From a virus: 64,000 nt of DNA. Positions within the stretch are counted from its first letter, which is position 1; the number at the start of each line of letters is the position of its first letter. The notes below the pieces were generated by a model. It was not told the DNA's origin. It did not search any database and saw nothing but the letters and a program-made list of their open reading frames with translations. The position numbers and the translations under genes are program-made. This document shows, piece by piece, positions 17,605-30,900 of this stretch. The stretch spans positions 1 through 64,000 of IMG/VR virus record IMGVR_UViG_3300012211_000003, one strand, 5' to 3'.

Positions 17605-18930
17605 GTGGCATTCAGCGTACCAGCCGATTTAGCAGCCAATCTCCAATCGATGACGCGCAAACGTCGGGTAACTGATCCGGCGACACCGGATGTGAGTCAG
17701 GCCTATCCGAACGTCAACGACGACCAATCGGAAGTGCAGAACTACCAGTCAATGCCTGCGTCCTACCCTTCGGTGACGGCTCTTCCGGCAATGACTCCAC
17801 CGGGAACAGCGGCGACTGATACGACTTCGGGTGTCCCAATGCCAGCGCTCCCTGGCGCAAATCCATACTCGCAGTTTCCAGCAGGACCGGCGCCACAAGA
17901 CCCGAATGTTCCAGTTCAGCCAAATAGAAGCGATGCGATTTACAACGACAAATTCAGTCGGAAGCGCGGGTTCGTCGAAGGTCTGATGCGCGGACTGGCA
18001 ACTGGAAATCCATTAGCAGGTGTGATCGAGGGCGGAATCGGAGCGGCATCGAAACGTATCGGCGGCGACATGGCCTATCAGCACGATTTCGGTAATTACG
18101 CCAACACCAGAATGACCCAGTTGAAGCTGGAGGATGCTGACCCGAACCTACGTCATCAACTTCAGATGGATACCCTGAAACAGCAGATGAACAATCTGAT
18201 TACTCGCACGGGTGCCATTGGGGATATTCAGACGAAGAACAAAGAAGCGCTACAGGACAACGCGGCGGGTAACAAGGCGACCTTCGCAACTGAAATATCC
18301 GGACCCCAGCGATTAGCAGAAATTAAGGCTCGCGTTGAAGGTCAAAAGGGTGTCAAGGAATTGGCGGGCCAGATAAAGGCGTCGGGTAAACTGGACGAAG
18401 CGACCGCTCTTTTCAAAGCAATGGGATTCGATGATGTGACGGCGAAAGCCCACGCGACACAATACCTGAATGGAGTCAATGAGGCTGGATACGAGAAGCT
18501 GTTGGCACAGGCCGACCAGGCCGGGGCGACCGCAGACTTGAGAGACAAACAGGCGGCAAACGTCGGACAGGGTAAGCCAGCAAACGGATTGACTGCGAAT
18601 AAGAGCTTGGATGTCGATCTAAAAGAAACGAATGATACACTGAAGGCTCTCAACGCGGAGGAGGCGGCTCTTGGAAAACAACGGAACACGATGTCGCCTA
18701 CGCAGTACCAGACCAAGCTGAAAGACATTGCTGACAGGAAGGTTGCGGCACACGCCAAGTATAGCGAGATCGTCAACCAGCACCGACAGCCAGCGGCCGG
18801 GGTGACACGGCCATCTGGGAAGAGTCCGTATCCCAAAGGACAGGTAGTCACAAAAGGTGATGGCACGAAGATGGTATCAACTGGCGAACTCGGGCCAAAC
18901 GGTAAACCGACATTTATTCCGCAACAATGA
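17605..18930 (+). CDS. Internal virion/ejection protein candidate
   Basis: 441 residues from GTG 17605. The first 110 residues are Pro/Ala/Asn-rich and disordered-looking. A glycine-rich amphipathic segment lies near 128-155 (GLMRGLATGNPLAGVIEGG). The rest is Gln/Ala/Lys helical sequence with a Pro/Gly tail. There is no cysteine, as in the giant protein that follows six bases later. The arrangement fits a second internal-core protein ejected with the genome; this is inference. Confidence 0.5.
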   Translation: MAFSVPADLAANLQSMTRKRRVTDPATPDVSQAYPNVNDDQSEVQNYQSMPASYPSVTALPAMTPPGTAATDTTSGVPMPALPGANPYSQFPAGPAPQDPNVPVQPNRSDAIYNDKFSRKRGFVEGLMRGLATGNPLAGVIEGGIGAASKRIGGDMAYQHDFGNYANTRMTQLKLEDADPNLRHQLQMDTLKQQMNNLITRTGAIGDIQTKNKEALQDNAAGNKATFATEISGPQRLAEIKARVEGQKGVKELAGQIKASGKLDEATALFKAMGFDDVTAKAHATQYLNGVNEAGYEKLLAQADQAGATADLRDKQAANVGQGKPANGLTANKSLDVDLKETNDTLKALNAEEAALGKQRNTMSPTQYQTKLKDIADRKVAAHAKYSEIVNQHRQPAAGVTRPSGKSPYPKGQVVTKGDGTKMVSTGELGPNGKPTFIPQQ

Positions 18931-18936
18931 AACACA

Positions 18937-21900
18937 ATGCTTTTAGATCCAGTCGAATTAGACCCGTCCGAAATACAGCAGGACAAGCCGGTCGCGCCAC
19001 CAAAGCCCGAACCGGTGGAACTCGATTCGTCTGAAATCTCTACTCCCGACCTAAAGGACCCGCAGGAACTCGTCAAAAGATACGCCACCGAGCGCGGGAT
19101 TGACCCTGGGATTGCTCATCGATGGGCGACACAGGAGTCTGGTTACAATCAAAAAGCGATCAGTCCGAAAGGCGCGATCGGTGTCACTCAGTTGATGCCG
19201 AATACCGCAGCCCGTCTCGGTGTCGACCCCCACGACCTACAGCAGAACATTGAAGGGGGCACTCGTGAATTACGGAGATTGATCGATAAATATGGCGGCG
19301 ATCAGCGAATGGCCCTAGCTGCGTATAATGCGGGAGAGGGCGCGGTTGATTCCCACGGCGGCATTCCTCCCTATAAAGAAACCCAGGACTATGTGAATAC
19401 CATCGCTGGCAAGCAAGCGAAACCCGTTGAGGTTGATCCATCAGAAATAACAACGAAACCTATCGAACTCGACCCAAGCGAATTCACGGTTGAGCAACCA
19501 GAAGCAGCGCAACCAGCACAGGCGAGTCCATTCACAGCCGCCAATCGTCCGGGATTTGGTCATCCAGCTCAGTCACAGAGTCCATTTAACGCGGCGAATC
19601 GCCCAGGGTTTGCACCACCAAAGCCCGGCAGCGTTCCCGATGTGTTGTCACGGTTGCAGAGTCCGACGACCGGGCAGGAGGTAGGTTCAGTCAGCGGTCG
19701 GCCAACCGCAACGCCACACCAGGGACAAGGTATTCAGACGCCAGTCGGCCAGCGGAATAATCTTTACGAAGTTCCAGAACAGACACAGGCTCGAGTAAAG
19801 ATCGAACGAAACTCGGCACTGATGGAGGCAGCAACGGCTGCAACACCAGAAGCACGACGAGCGGCAATTGTTAAGCTCGCGGGTTATGGTCCTCTGAGCG
19901 ACGAAGAGAAGCGAACGCTCGGCGTCGGTCAAAATGATGCTCTTGGTTACGCCAGCAGTTTCGGAACAGGTGTTGCCGATACTGGATTATCGGCACTCGG
20001 TGCGGTCGGTCGCGTACTATCCACACCGGGAATACCGGGAACTCAGGGCGTCGGACAATCAATATCGGATTTCGCCGATAATCGCCGTAAGGAAGTTGAT
20101 GCCCTTGCGAACGTCTTCAACAAAGAGAATGTCAGCGGTCACGCTCTGAACACGGCTGGCAGGGTAGCGCCACAGTTATTAGCCGCAGTTGCCGCGGCCC
20201 CTGAGACACTGGCGGCAAAGATCGCGTATTGGGACGCGACGACCGCAGCCCTCGGCTTCGGTAGGGGTGAAACACCAGAGCAATACATCAAAGAAGGACT
20301 GGCTGCAACGCCGATGGTTGTCGGTTCTGAGGCATTCGCGGCTGTCGGTGAATCACTAGCGCCGGCAGTGGCAAAAGCTTTGGGCAACGGACCAACCACG
20401 CTGTTCGTATCTAAACAGGTTCCGATGATGGTCTCGATCTTCGGTAATGCTCCAACCCAGGGAATGCTGGTCAGGGTTGCTGGCGGCGACGAGCAAGCAG
20501 CGACTTCGGCCGTTGCCCTCTCGGTGTTCATGGGCTTGCTTCATGCCAAACTTCCGACTGACGTAGAATATGGTAAAGCGGCCCTTGAAAATCTCCGCGC
20601 GGCAGACGAGTCTGCGGGAAACACCAGATTTGCGGATTTAACGGAGAAGCTGGCCGATGTCGCCAACCGCACAGGTGAAGACCCACAAGCGGCAGAGCAC
20701 TTTGCAGCCCGGACGGTTGACGAGGCTCGACGCGGTGGCGAAACGGCGATCAGGAACCTTGAGAACATTTTCAAGGATGTCGGGGAATTACCACCAGCGG
20801 AAGGACCAGCCGCACAGGACGCACAGCCTGGCGCTCCAGTCGTTCCCAGTTCTCCGGCCGGAACTCCGGTTACCCAACCAGAACAATTAACTGGCAACCG
20901 CGCGTTCTGGGAGATGACGAAGCAGGAAGTTCAAGACCGCGCAGGTGGAGCTGTCGCGCCTGAAATGCTCGCCCAGATGCACGAAGACTCGGTTAGAGAT
21001 GCGCTCGCTCGTGGTGAAATCGTGCCTCCGCAGGTACTCGCCGAATTCCCTGAACTTCAATCGAGATCGGCGTCGTCAGTAGCTCCTGAATCGGCAGCGG
21101 TGCCTACTCAAGAGTCTACGACGGCGCCAGAAGATCAGCGACTGCCCGGCCATAAGCTACTCAACGACAATGGAATCATTGATGCCCAGATTCGACAGAT
21201 GACACCTGAAGAGGTCAGTCAGAAGCTTAACAAGATTCGCTTAGGTGTCGAACCAGCGACAACCCCAGCCGAGAGTCAGGCAATCGACCGGCAGGTTCAA
21301 CGGCTATCGAAACAGGGTGTCAAAGACTTCAGCCCGACCGAAACGTATGGTGAAGAACCGGTGAACGACCGTCGCGCGGAATCCAGAGGACCAGACAGGC
21401 GCGGAGAGGATCGGCGGCAGGCGGAAGGCCTTGGACCAGGTGGCGAAGAACGACGTATAGGGCCACGTCGAACCCAGATCAAGAATATGACGCTGGACGA
21501 AGCCCGGCAAGCGGCGGGAATCAGCAAAAAGACCGGGTTGCCAAACTATGAAGTATTTCACGACGACCAGCAGGATATGCAGCAGTCGCACCCGCACGTA
21601 GGATACGCCGATATTGACGGATTCAAAGCTTATAACCATATACTCGGTCACAAGGGAGTCGATGAATCTGTTCTGCCAGCAGTCGGTGCGGTCTTCAGGG
21701 AGTCGGCGGCGCAAGAGCCAGAAGGCAGCGTAAAGGTTTACCACAGGTCCGGCGATGAATTCTTATTCAGGTCTGATGACCCAGCGCGTGTCTCGCGGAT
21801 TGTCGAGCGTGCGAACAAAGTTCTCGATGATATGACGTTCACCTATCAGACCCCAGGTGGCAAGATACTCACAACGAAAGGACTGGGATTTAGTCATGGC

Positions 21901-24900
21901 ACAGGATCAGACGAAGACGAGGCTGAAGCTGCGGCCAATCTCGACAAACAGGTCAGGAAAGCAGCAGGACTCAGGACTGGCGAACGAGACATCCCCGACG
22001 TGGGCACAGGGAGTGCCACCGGGGAGCAAGTTGCTCAAGGTAACGTTACCAAACGGAAAGACGTATCCAGCGAAGTAAAGGAGGAAGGCAATGCCGTTAA
22101 ACCCACAGAAAACAAAGGCCGCGTTTCAACAGAACATGAGGGAACTGAACAAAGGCCCGCACCACCGGGCAATGAGCCGCAAGTACGGAGAGCAAAAAGC
22201 GAGCAAAATAGACGCGGCGATCAGTTACAAGGAGCAGGAGAAAAAACCGAAGTAAAGCAACCTTGGCAGATGACGCGCAAGGAATTCCGAAACAAATACT
22301 GGGTGCATTTCGATCTTCGTCCAGATCCAGAATCTCGCGTTGACGAGATGATGAAAGGCATCAAGAGCGGATGGGGAAGCCCTGACCTGAACTTTGAAAA
22401 GCGTGCGGATTTGCCAGAACGGGCACCAGCACGCGGATGGTCGACCTCTACCGGACAGGACAAGGCTGGAAATCGCGCCTATGTCCTTCCACAAAGCGCA
22501 CTGAAGTCAAATGGTCGAGGATTCAAACCCGGAACTGTGCCGGTCGCTACGACTGTTTTACAACGAGAAGGCCAGTCAGTCCATCATCGATTGATCGAGG
22601 AAGCCTTGGAGCGCGGCGACAATGTTCCAGAAAAGGTTTTGGCTGAGTATCCAGACCTTCAGGGGAAAGCGAGGAAACCAGATGAGGAAAGTCAGAATCA
22701 GGGGATCAGCCCCGAAGTTGCCGAGAATTTCAAGCCTCTCGAAGCCGAAGTCACAAGACCCGACTCCGTTCTTAGACAGCACATTGACGCAACCATCAGC
22801 AATCCCAGCGTCGATAATAGAACAGCGCTCCACGACGCCGCAGTCGAAGAACTTGGGCACGTCGAAGACCCAGCCGTTCGAGAACAGCACGCGGCCGCAA
22901 TCGTCGATGAAGTCGTCGATAGATCAGAGTCTGGCGATACTGAAGGGCGCACAGAAGAGACTGAGCCGGAATCCATAACCTATCGCTATCAAGCTGCTGA
23001 TACTGGAAAACGTGGACATCATACGGTCGAAGGTAAGCCCGTCACGATTCCCGGATTTGAGCAATTCGACCTCTATATATACCGGACTGAGGGCGGAAAG
23101 GGACTACCCGATTCATGGTCGGTAAACGAAGGAACAACCGGTTCTCGCATCGCCAAGGCTTTCAGCGAAGAACAGGCGATTGAACACGCGACGGCGACCC
23201 TTAAGAAAGCGGGCGTCGATGGCTTTAAAAAGGTTATTGCCGATTGGATAGAGAAACACGGAACGATCAAGGGCTACGCTCCACCAGCAAAGAGACAGCC
23301 GTTTAAGACACCTGAGAAACCAGTGCTTCCACCCGACCAGAGATACTATATCGCCTCAAAAACTGGAACCTTCGAGGAGGTGGAAGGCAAACGATTCACG
23401 ATACCAGAGCATCCCGACCTGGACGTATTCACTCATCGTAGCAGGTCTGGACAAAGCTGGATGGCGAGCGAAGGCACGACAGGCCACGCAATCACCGACT
23501 ACACCCCGACTATCAAAGACGCAAAACAGGAAGCCGCTTTCACCGTCGAGCGAATGGGCATCGACAAGTTCCGCTCCTCAATCGCGGATACGCTTGAAAA
23601 GAACGGCGGAACTCCGCGTTATAAGTCGGTTGACACAAGACCCAAAGAGCCTACAATAGAACCAACGGAGGCTACTAATGAGCCAGCCACAACGCAAACT
23701 CGGCCCCCTCGGACGAATGGCAAAACGCCACTGGGAGCAAAACCTACCGAACAAGTACCAGGAACTGCAACACCAGGGCGGACTAAAAGAGGCACTACTG
23801 AGCGCCCAGGAGAGAGCGAAGGACCAGTTCGCCGACCGAGTGAGCAAGGGTCAGAACCCGGAACAGGCGAGGGAGCAGGCGTTGGCCGACCACATACTAC
23901 TGAAACCGGAGAGCGACCAGCCGGAACCGTGGGAGAAGGAACGGGCGAACGACCAGATGCAACAGGCAGTCGACCAGTCGCTGAAGTCATCGAAGAAACG
24001 GCGCCACTCGGCGGGTACCGGCCCGCAGCCCCAAAACACGCCGGAGATTTCTACCTAGACGATCCTGCGCTGATTACCAGTGGCGGAGCAAAAACAAAGC
24101 TGCAGCGTAACATCGCGGCAATTCGACTTGTCCGGAACATCACGGCAGAGGGACGACCAGCGACCGCCGAAGAACAGAAGATACTCGCGCAGTTCACGGG
24201 GTTTGGTCAATTCCCAGCGGTTTTCAATCAATACGCACCTGAAGGAAAAGAGTATTCCAAAGAGCGCGACATCATCTTAGGCAAAGGTGATGAGCCTGGA
24301 TTGCTGGAAGGCCCCGAACTCGCGGCCGCCAAGCGCTCGACCTTGAATGCTCACTACACATCCCCAGAAGTCGTCAAACGAATGTGGGACATTGCCCGGC
24401 GTCTCGGGTTCGACGGCGGTCGAGTACTCGAACCATCAATGGGCATCGGTAACTTCTTTGCGCTTATGCCCCGTGATCTGCATGGCAAATCGAGATTGAC
24501 AGGTATCGAACTCGATCAGATGACCGGACAGATGGCGCGATTGCTCTACCCGGAATCGAATATCCAGATCAAAGGTTTTGAGAAGCACAACATACCGGAC
24601 AACTTCTATGACTTTGCAATCGGCAACGTTCCTTTTGGTGACTACAAGATAAACGACAAGGATTACAATCGCTTCCAAGCAAACATTCACGATTACTTTT
24701 TCCTTCGGTCGCTGGACAAGGTTCGACCCGGGGGATTGTTGATGTTCATCACGTCAACCGGAACGCTGGATAAACTCGATTCAAAGATTCGTGATGCACT
24801 TGTCGATAAAGCCGATCTGGTCGGGGCAATGCGCTTTCCAGAAAACACGTTTCAGGAATCAGCGGGAACGGCGGTCGTTACCGACCTGATCATTCTCAGG

Positions 24901-27900
24901 AAGCGGTTACCAGACGAGAAAGCCAAAACCGACTGGACGGGCTTGGGCGAGCTTCCTGATGCCGATGGTGGCGAGCTGATCAAGATCAACAAGTATTATG
25001 AGAATCATCCCGAACAGATTCTGGGAACGCTTGATCGTCGATCGCGGCTCTACGGCAAAGGTAGTTCGCACGTAACCCGGACCAAGGATTTTGTTGAGCG
25101 CTTCGAGAAAGCTGTCGAGAACCTACCAAAAGACGTGATGTCCGAGCGGCCGAAGAATCCGGTCTTTGAGCCAAATAGACTGGTCGATGACGGAGATACC
25201 AAGCAGGGCGGGTTCGCAATCAAAGACGGTAAGCTATTCGTCAAAGAAGGCGACGACCTGATAGAGCAATCTGCCAGTCCAGCGGAGATTGCGCGTATTC
25301 AGGGAATGCTCGATGTCCGGGATGCTCTTCGAAAAGTAATCAACGCTCAGCTTGAGCATCAGGGCGAGACGGCAACAGCCGCAGCTCGCAAGGAACTCAA
25401 CAAGGCCTACGATCAGTTTGTTAAAAAACACGGCTATCTCCACGAGCCCGCAAACGCGCGCGCGATGATGGACGATCCGGACAAGTATGTATTACTTGCG
25501 CTGGAAGACTACAACCCTGAGACAAAGAAGGCGACGAAGACCGCGGCCTTCACCCAGAACACAATCAGGGTCTATGAACGACCGGAAAAGGCAGATAACG
25601 TCGGGAGTGCCGTGGGTATCAGTCTCAGCGAATACGGCAAGGTCGACATTCCCAGAATCGCGGGACTGGTCGGAAAGAGTGAAGCGCAGGTTAGTAAGAC
25701 TCTCGTAAAGGACGGGCTTGCCTTTCAGAATCCAAACGGCACTTGGGAAACGGCAGACATTTACCTCTCCGGCAATGTCAGGCAGAAACTCGCACAGGCA
25801 CAGGAGGCAGCAGCGGTTGACAAGCAATTCCAGCCGAATGTCGATGCGCTGTCAAAGATTCAGCCTGAAGATCTGGATTACACTGACATCGATGCAAAAC
25901 TTGGCTCGCCGTGGATTGCCCCTTCAGATGTCGCGCAGTTCATGGCGGACAAACTCGGTGGTCGTCCTGAGAACTACAAGGTTAGCTACCTTGTCGGTCA
26001 GGGTCAGTGGATGGCCGACTATGCAAGGAGGAATAGTCCTCTTGAGTTTTCCGAGAAGGCGCGAAAAGTTTACGGTACTCCGCGCGCAAACTTCATTGAT
26101 ATTGTTCAGTCGGCTTTGTCGGATAAGCCAATACTGATCTACGATGGATCAAAAGAAACCCGCGTGCTAAATGCTCAGGAAAGCGCAGATGCAAACGCCA
26201 AGGTCGCGGAAATAAAGACCCTGTTCAAAGAATGGCTCTGGGAAGACGAGGAGCGCCGGACAAGACTCCATCGCTACTACAACGACAATTTCAACAACAT
26301 TCGGCTGGTCAAATACGATGCGCGGCATTATAAGGACGAAGACGGTCAGTATCGATTACCGGGAATGAACCCAGCAATCAGCCTCCGACCGCATCAAGCA
26401 AACGCAATCTGGCAGATTATCAGTCAGGGTCGGGCGTTGCTCGCCCACGAAGTCGGGACTGGCAAGACCTTCGCGATGGTTGGCGCGGCAATGGAAATGC
26501 GTCGGATGGGATTGGCAAACAAACCGGCCATTGCGGTACCAAAGTCGATCATCGAAGGATTTCTGGCAGATGCCCAGCGATTGTATCCAAACGCGAAGAT
26601 CATCACACCTGGAGCGAAGTTCACCAAGGACACGAGGAAGCAGACGGTCGCGCGGATTGCGACCGGTGACTACGATCTGGTTGTCCTAACCCATGACAAT
26701 CTGGATATGTTACCCATGCACCCGGACGTTGTTCGAGATTTCGTTAACCGGGAACTGGACGAACTGGAAGCCGCGATCAGAGCGTCACAGGCGGAGGATG
26801 CGAGCAAGGGTAACAAGGTCGTAAAACAATTAGAGAAAGCGAAAGCCAAACTGGAAGCCCGGCTAAAGGAAGCTGTTGAAGGATCGAAAACCGACGACGC
26901 TGTGTACTTTGAACATACCGGCGTCGACTTCCTGTTCGTCGATGAAGCCCACAAATACAAGAGTCTTCCGGTCTACAGCGCACGCCAGAGGGTCAAGGGT
27001 ATCCCGACCAGCCGGAGCGATAGAGCAACCAATATGCTGATGCGTACTCGCTGGTTGATCGAGCAAAACAAGAATCGCGGAGTGGTCTTTGCCACAGGTA
27101 CACCGGTCGCCAACACGATGGTCGAACTCTACAACATGCAGAAATACCTGCAATACCAGGATTTGGTTGATCGTGGCATTCAGGCGTTCGATGCCTGGGC
27201 AAATACCTTTGGCGATACGACAACTAAGATGGAAGTCGGGGTAACCGGAGATTACTCGGCGGTCACCCGGTTTGCGAAGTACTCGAACCTTCCTGAACTA
27301 CTGGCGCTCAGTCGTCAGATTATGGACGTCCAAAGAGTAGATGATCTTGGCGGTACGGTCGTCCGACCAAAGCGAAATGACCAGGTGGTAAGCATTCCAA
27401 TCTCCGACAGCCAGACCGCTTTCATGAACGACATCAAACGTCGGGCTGTCGCGATCAAGAATCGGAAGGTCGAACCGAAGGTCGACAATATGCTGAAGCT
27501 CAGCTCGGATGCCCGCAAGGTCTCGATGGACATCAGGCTGGTCCGTGGCGGAAGGGAAGACGCGAAGAACAAGGCAAAAGCCGTAGCCGGTGAAGTCCTG
27601 AGACTTTGGAAGAAACAACCGACCAGAACGCAAATGATCTTCTCTGACATCGGAGTTAACAAGACCGAGTGGGGATTCTCGATGTATGACGAGATTACGA
27701 AGCTACTCGTCAAAGGAGGAATGCCGAAAGATAAGATCATCGACTTTGCGACCCTGACAGAGAAGCAGAAAACGGGCGCCATTGAACGATTGGCAACCGG
27801 GAAGGCGTTAGTAGCCATCGGCGGAACTGACAAGCTGGGAACTGGCGTCAATGCTCAGAAGTATTTGATTGCGCTTCACCATATCGACGTTCCGTGGCTT

Positions 27901-30900
27901 CCGGCAGCGGTCGAACAGCGCGACGGTCGAGGCTGGCGACAAGGGAACGATCTAGCGCAGGAAGGGAAACCGCTTCAGATATACCGATATGTCACGACCA
28001 ACAGTTTCGATACCTTCATGTGGCAACTGGTCGACGCCAAATCGAAGTTCATCCGTCAGGCGATGCAAGGCGACTTGAAACAGCGGACGTTCAAAGACGA
28101 GGACTCAGAAGAGCTTTCGCCGGCAAAGGTCATGGCTATCGCTTCGGGCAATCCCGACCTTTTGAGAAAGGTTCAGGTTGACGAAGATGTCCAGCAATTG
28201 GAGGCCTCGGAACGGCGCCACACCAAAGCACAGAACGCGCTGAAAGATTCAGAGAAGAAGTTGAAGCGCGAGGCCCAGCCGTACCTGGACCGAATTGCCA
28301 AGTACGAGGAAGAATACGAGACTCTGAAGCGTAAAGATGATGAAAAGTTCTCAATAGATATAAACGGCAAGAGATATGACAAGCGAGAGGAAGCTGGGAA
28401 AGCTCTTGAGACTTATCTGACGACGCTGCCGGAAGATGCTCATACCAAGATTGGCGAGTTTCGAGGCTGGGACATTATCTATCAGAAAGGTAACGCTTAT
28501 CTTGGCAAAGGCAAAGAGCTCGGACGTAATAACTACAACTTCAACCTGAACATTGAGGATGGCGAATCCACTATCAGTTCGATTGAGCATATTCCACAGA
28601 GCATAAAGAACCGGATCAAATCGACTGAGGCCAGCCGCCAACAGGGGGTCGCGGACCTCGAAGCCGTCCAGAAGGAAATCGGGAAACCGTTTAAGCAGGC
28701 CGACGAGCTGTCTGCAAAGAAAGCCGAACAGATAGAACTGGAAAGACGGTTATCAGAGAAAAGGGAAACACCGACCGATAACATCGAAGCCGTGCCGTTC
28801 GATCCATTCGACGGTGAAGAGCCGCTTGAATTCAATACACCGGAATCGACGGAGCCTGACTCGAAGAAGTATTTCCTCTATAACCAGGGAGCGGGAGAGT
28901 TCCAGGAAGTCAAAGGAGCTAAACCGCTGGAGATTCCCGGCTTTGAGGATATGGATCTGTATATCCACAAGACCGATGATGGATGGTCAATTGGCGAAGG
29001 CCGAACCGGGATGCTCGTCGGGGGTGGCAAGACCAAACAGGCGGCGATTGCCGACGCCACGAAGAAGCTGACGAACGCCACGCCTGAGAAGATCAAGCAG
29101 TTGATGGCGGCGGCGGTCGAGAAACAGGGCGAATCTCCGCGAGTGAAATCACGCAGGGGCGAGCCCTCCGGCAAATCCCCGATCGTAGCCGCTCCGTCTC
29201 TCGGCGGTGGAAGCGGCAAAGGCACGCCGATCCTGACAAAGATCAAAGACTGGAACAAGGCACGAATAGCAGCGAAACCAGTGGCGATCAAAGAACCTGG
29301 TGGTTTCCGTGCGACCTTCTCAGATATGTTCACTCGTAACGGCGCGAAACTCCGAGCTGAGAACGTAGAAGCTTTCGAGGCGTTCATAAAGGCCGCATCA
29401 TCAAATGCTCAGTCGTATAACCTGATGCGAAAGAATGTTCCGGCAATTGAGGAAGCGGCAAAGATGAAGTTCTCAAACTTCGCGTTGCACTTAATTGAGT
29501 CTCGATTGAGGGGAATCCGACAACGCTACCAGGATATTGCCGATGAAGTATCGATAATCAGCGACGATGATCTGGTCGAAGCTTTCAACCAGGATCACGG
29601 ATTTGCCGACATTCTCGACAACATTGCTGGGAAACGTGATTTGGGCGACAACTTGCGCGCCGAGGCTGAGACTCTGCTGTCTGACGGTGATCTCGACGGC
29701 TTGCGGACATTCATCTACGACAAACTGCTGGCTGCTGCCGACGCCGTGGGTACGATCCCATTCAGCCCGAACTATTCATTCGAGAAGGCAATTGAAAACG
29801 AGGGGTTCAAGAAAGCTCTGGAAATCTACAAGGAGCATTTCGAGAAACCGTTGGCTGAAAATCACGTGCAGAATGAGGGAGTGTTTAGTGACGCGCTGGG
29901 ACCGCTCGATACCTATTATCCGCTGATTGCCAAGAACGAGGACGGCGAACTTGTCGGTAAAGGTGGGGCGATTCCCGGACAGCGGGCGCCACTGGCAAAA
30001 CCGCGCAACATCGCCAATCGATTTGCCACGGGACTGGCTGAGCAATACAGCGCCGAGGCTGCGGACCTGCAAGACCGAATTAGACAGGCGTTCAAGGGCA
30101 ACAACATGGCTGCGTTCTATCAGATCCTCGAAGACGAAGGAATCACAGTCCCGTATAAGTCCGGTCCAACCCTGCCCGGTTACATCAAAAAGGACGCTGG
30201 TCCGTACACTCGCATCCTGAAAGATGGAAAGACGATCAGCGTCAAAGCTCGTCAGGTTCAAGTCCCTGAATGGCTCTGGCGCGAAATCTCCCCAATGATC
30301 GAACAGAAGATACACGGGAAGTCACTGCCCGGCCGGTTATTCAGGAAACTGACCGGACTGGGATTAGTCGGCTTGCTCGAACCGGCGATACACAGCCAGA
30401 ACATCGTGAAGACGTTGACGACCAGTACGCCGTTTATATTCAAGAACCCGCTTCAGACGACAATCGGCAAGACTCCGATCCTGAAGGCGCTCGACATCGT
30501 GGCGAACATTGTCACCAATCTGCCGGTGTTGACGAAACCTATCGCCGCAGGCGTGAAGATCCTCTCGACATCGACAAAGAGCCAGAAGGCAATGCGTAAT
30601 AAGCGACGACTGGCCGACGCCGGAGCCTTGCCGGAAAAGACTGGGAGTATCACCTTCAGTAAAAAGATTGCCGAACAGACTGGGGCGAAACGCTCGCTGT
30701 CAATGGGACCGATTTTGTATGGGCCATCGGGGATTGATACGCGCGCACGACTGGCAATGCTCGACATCCTCGACGCGATGAATCCGGACGCTACAAACGC
30801 CGAGATATTCGACTTTGTAAACAACCTGGGGATTTATAACCGGGCACTTGAACCGCAGTTAGGTCGGTTCGTCAAAGACCTGGGGATTGGACCGTTCTAT

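Noticed and set aside
22622-22978. 118-codon +1-frame ORF in the giant gene
   Set aside because: Ser/Pro/Gln-rich shadow of a well-structured main-frame segment; weak SD and no ordered pattern, unlike the nested genes at 22091 and 23678.
30270-30599. 109-codon ORF overlapping the C-terminal part of the giant gene
   Set aside because: Composition is that of an out-of-frame shadow (many Arg, Asp, Thr) and the main frame is clearly constrained.
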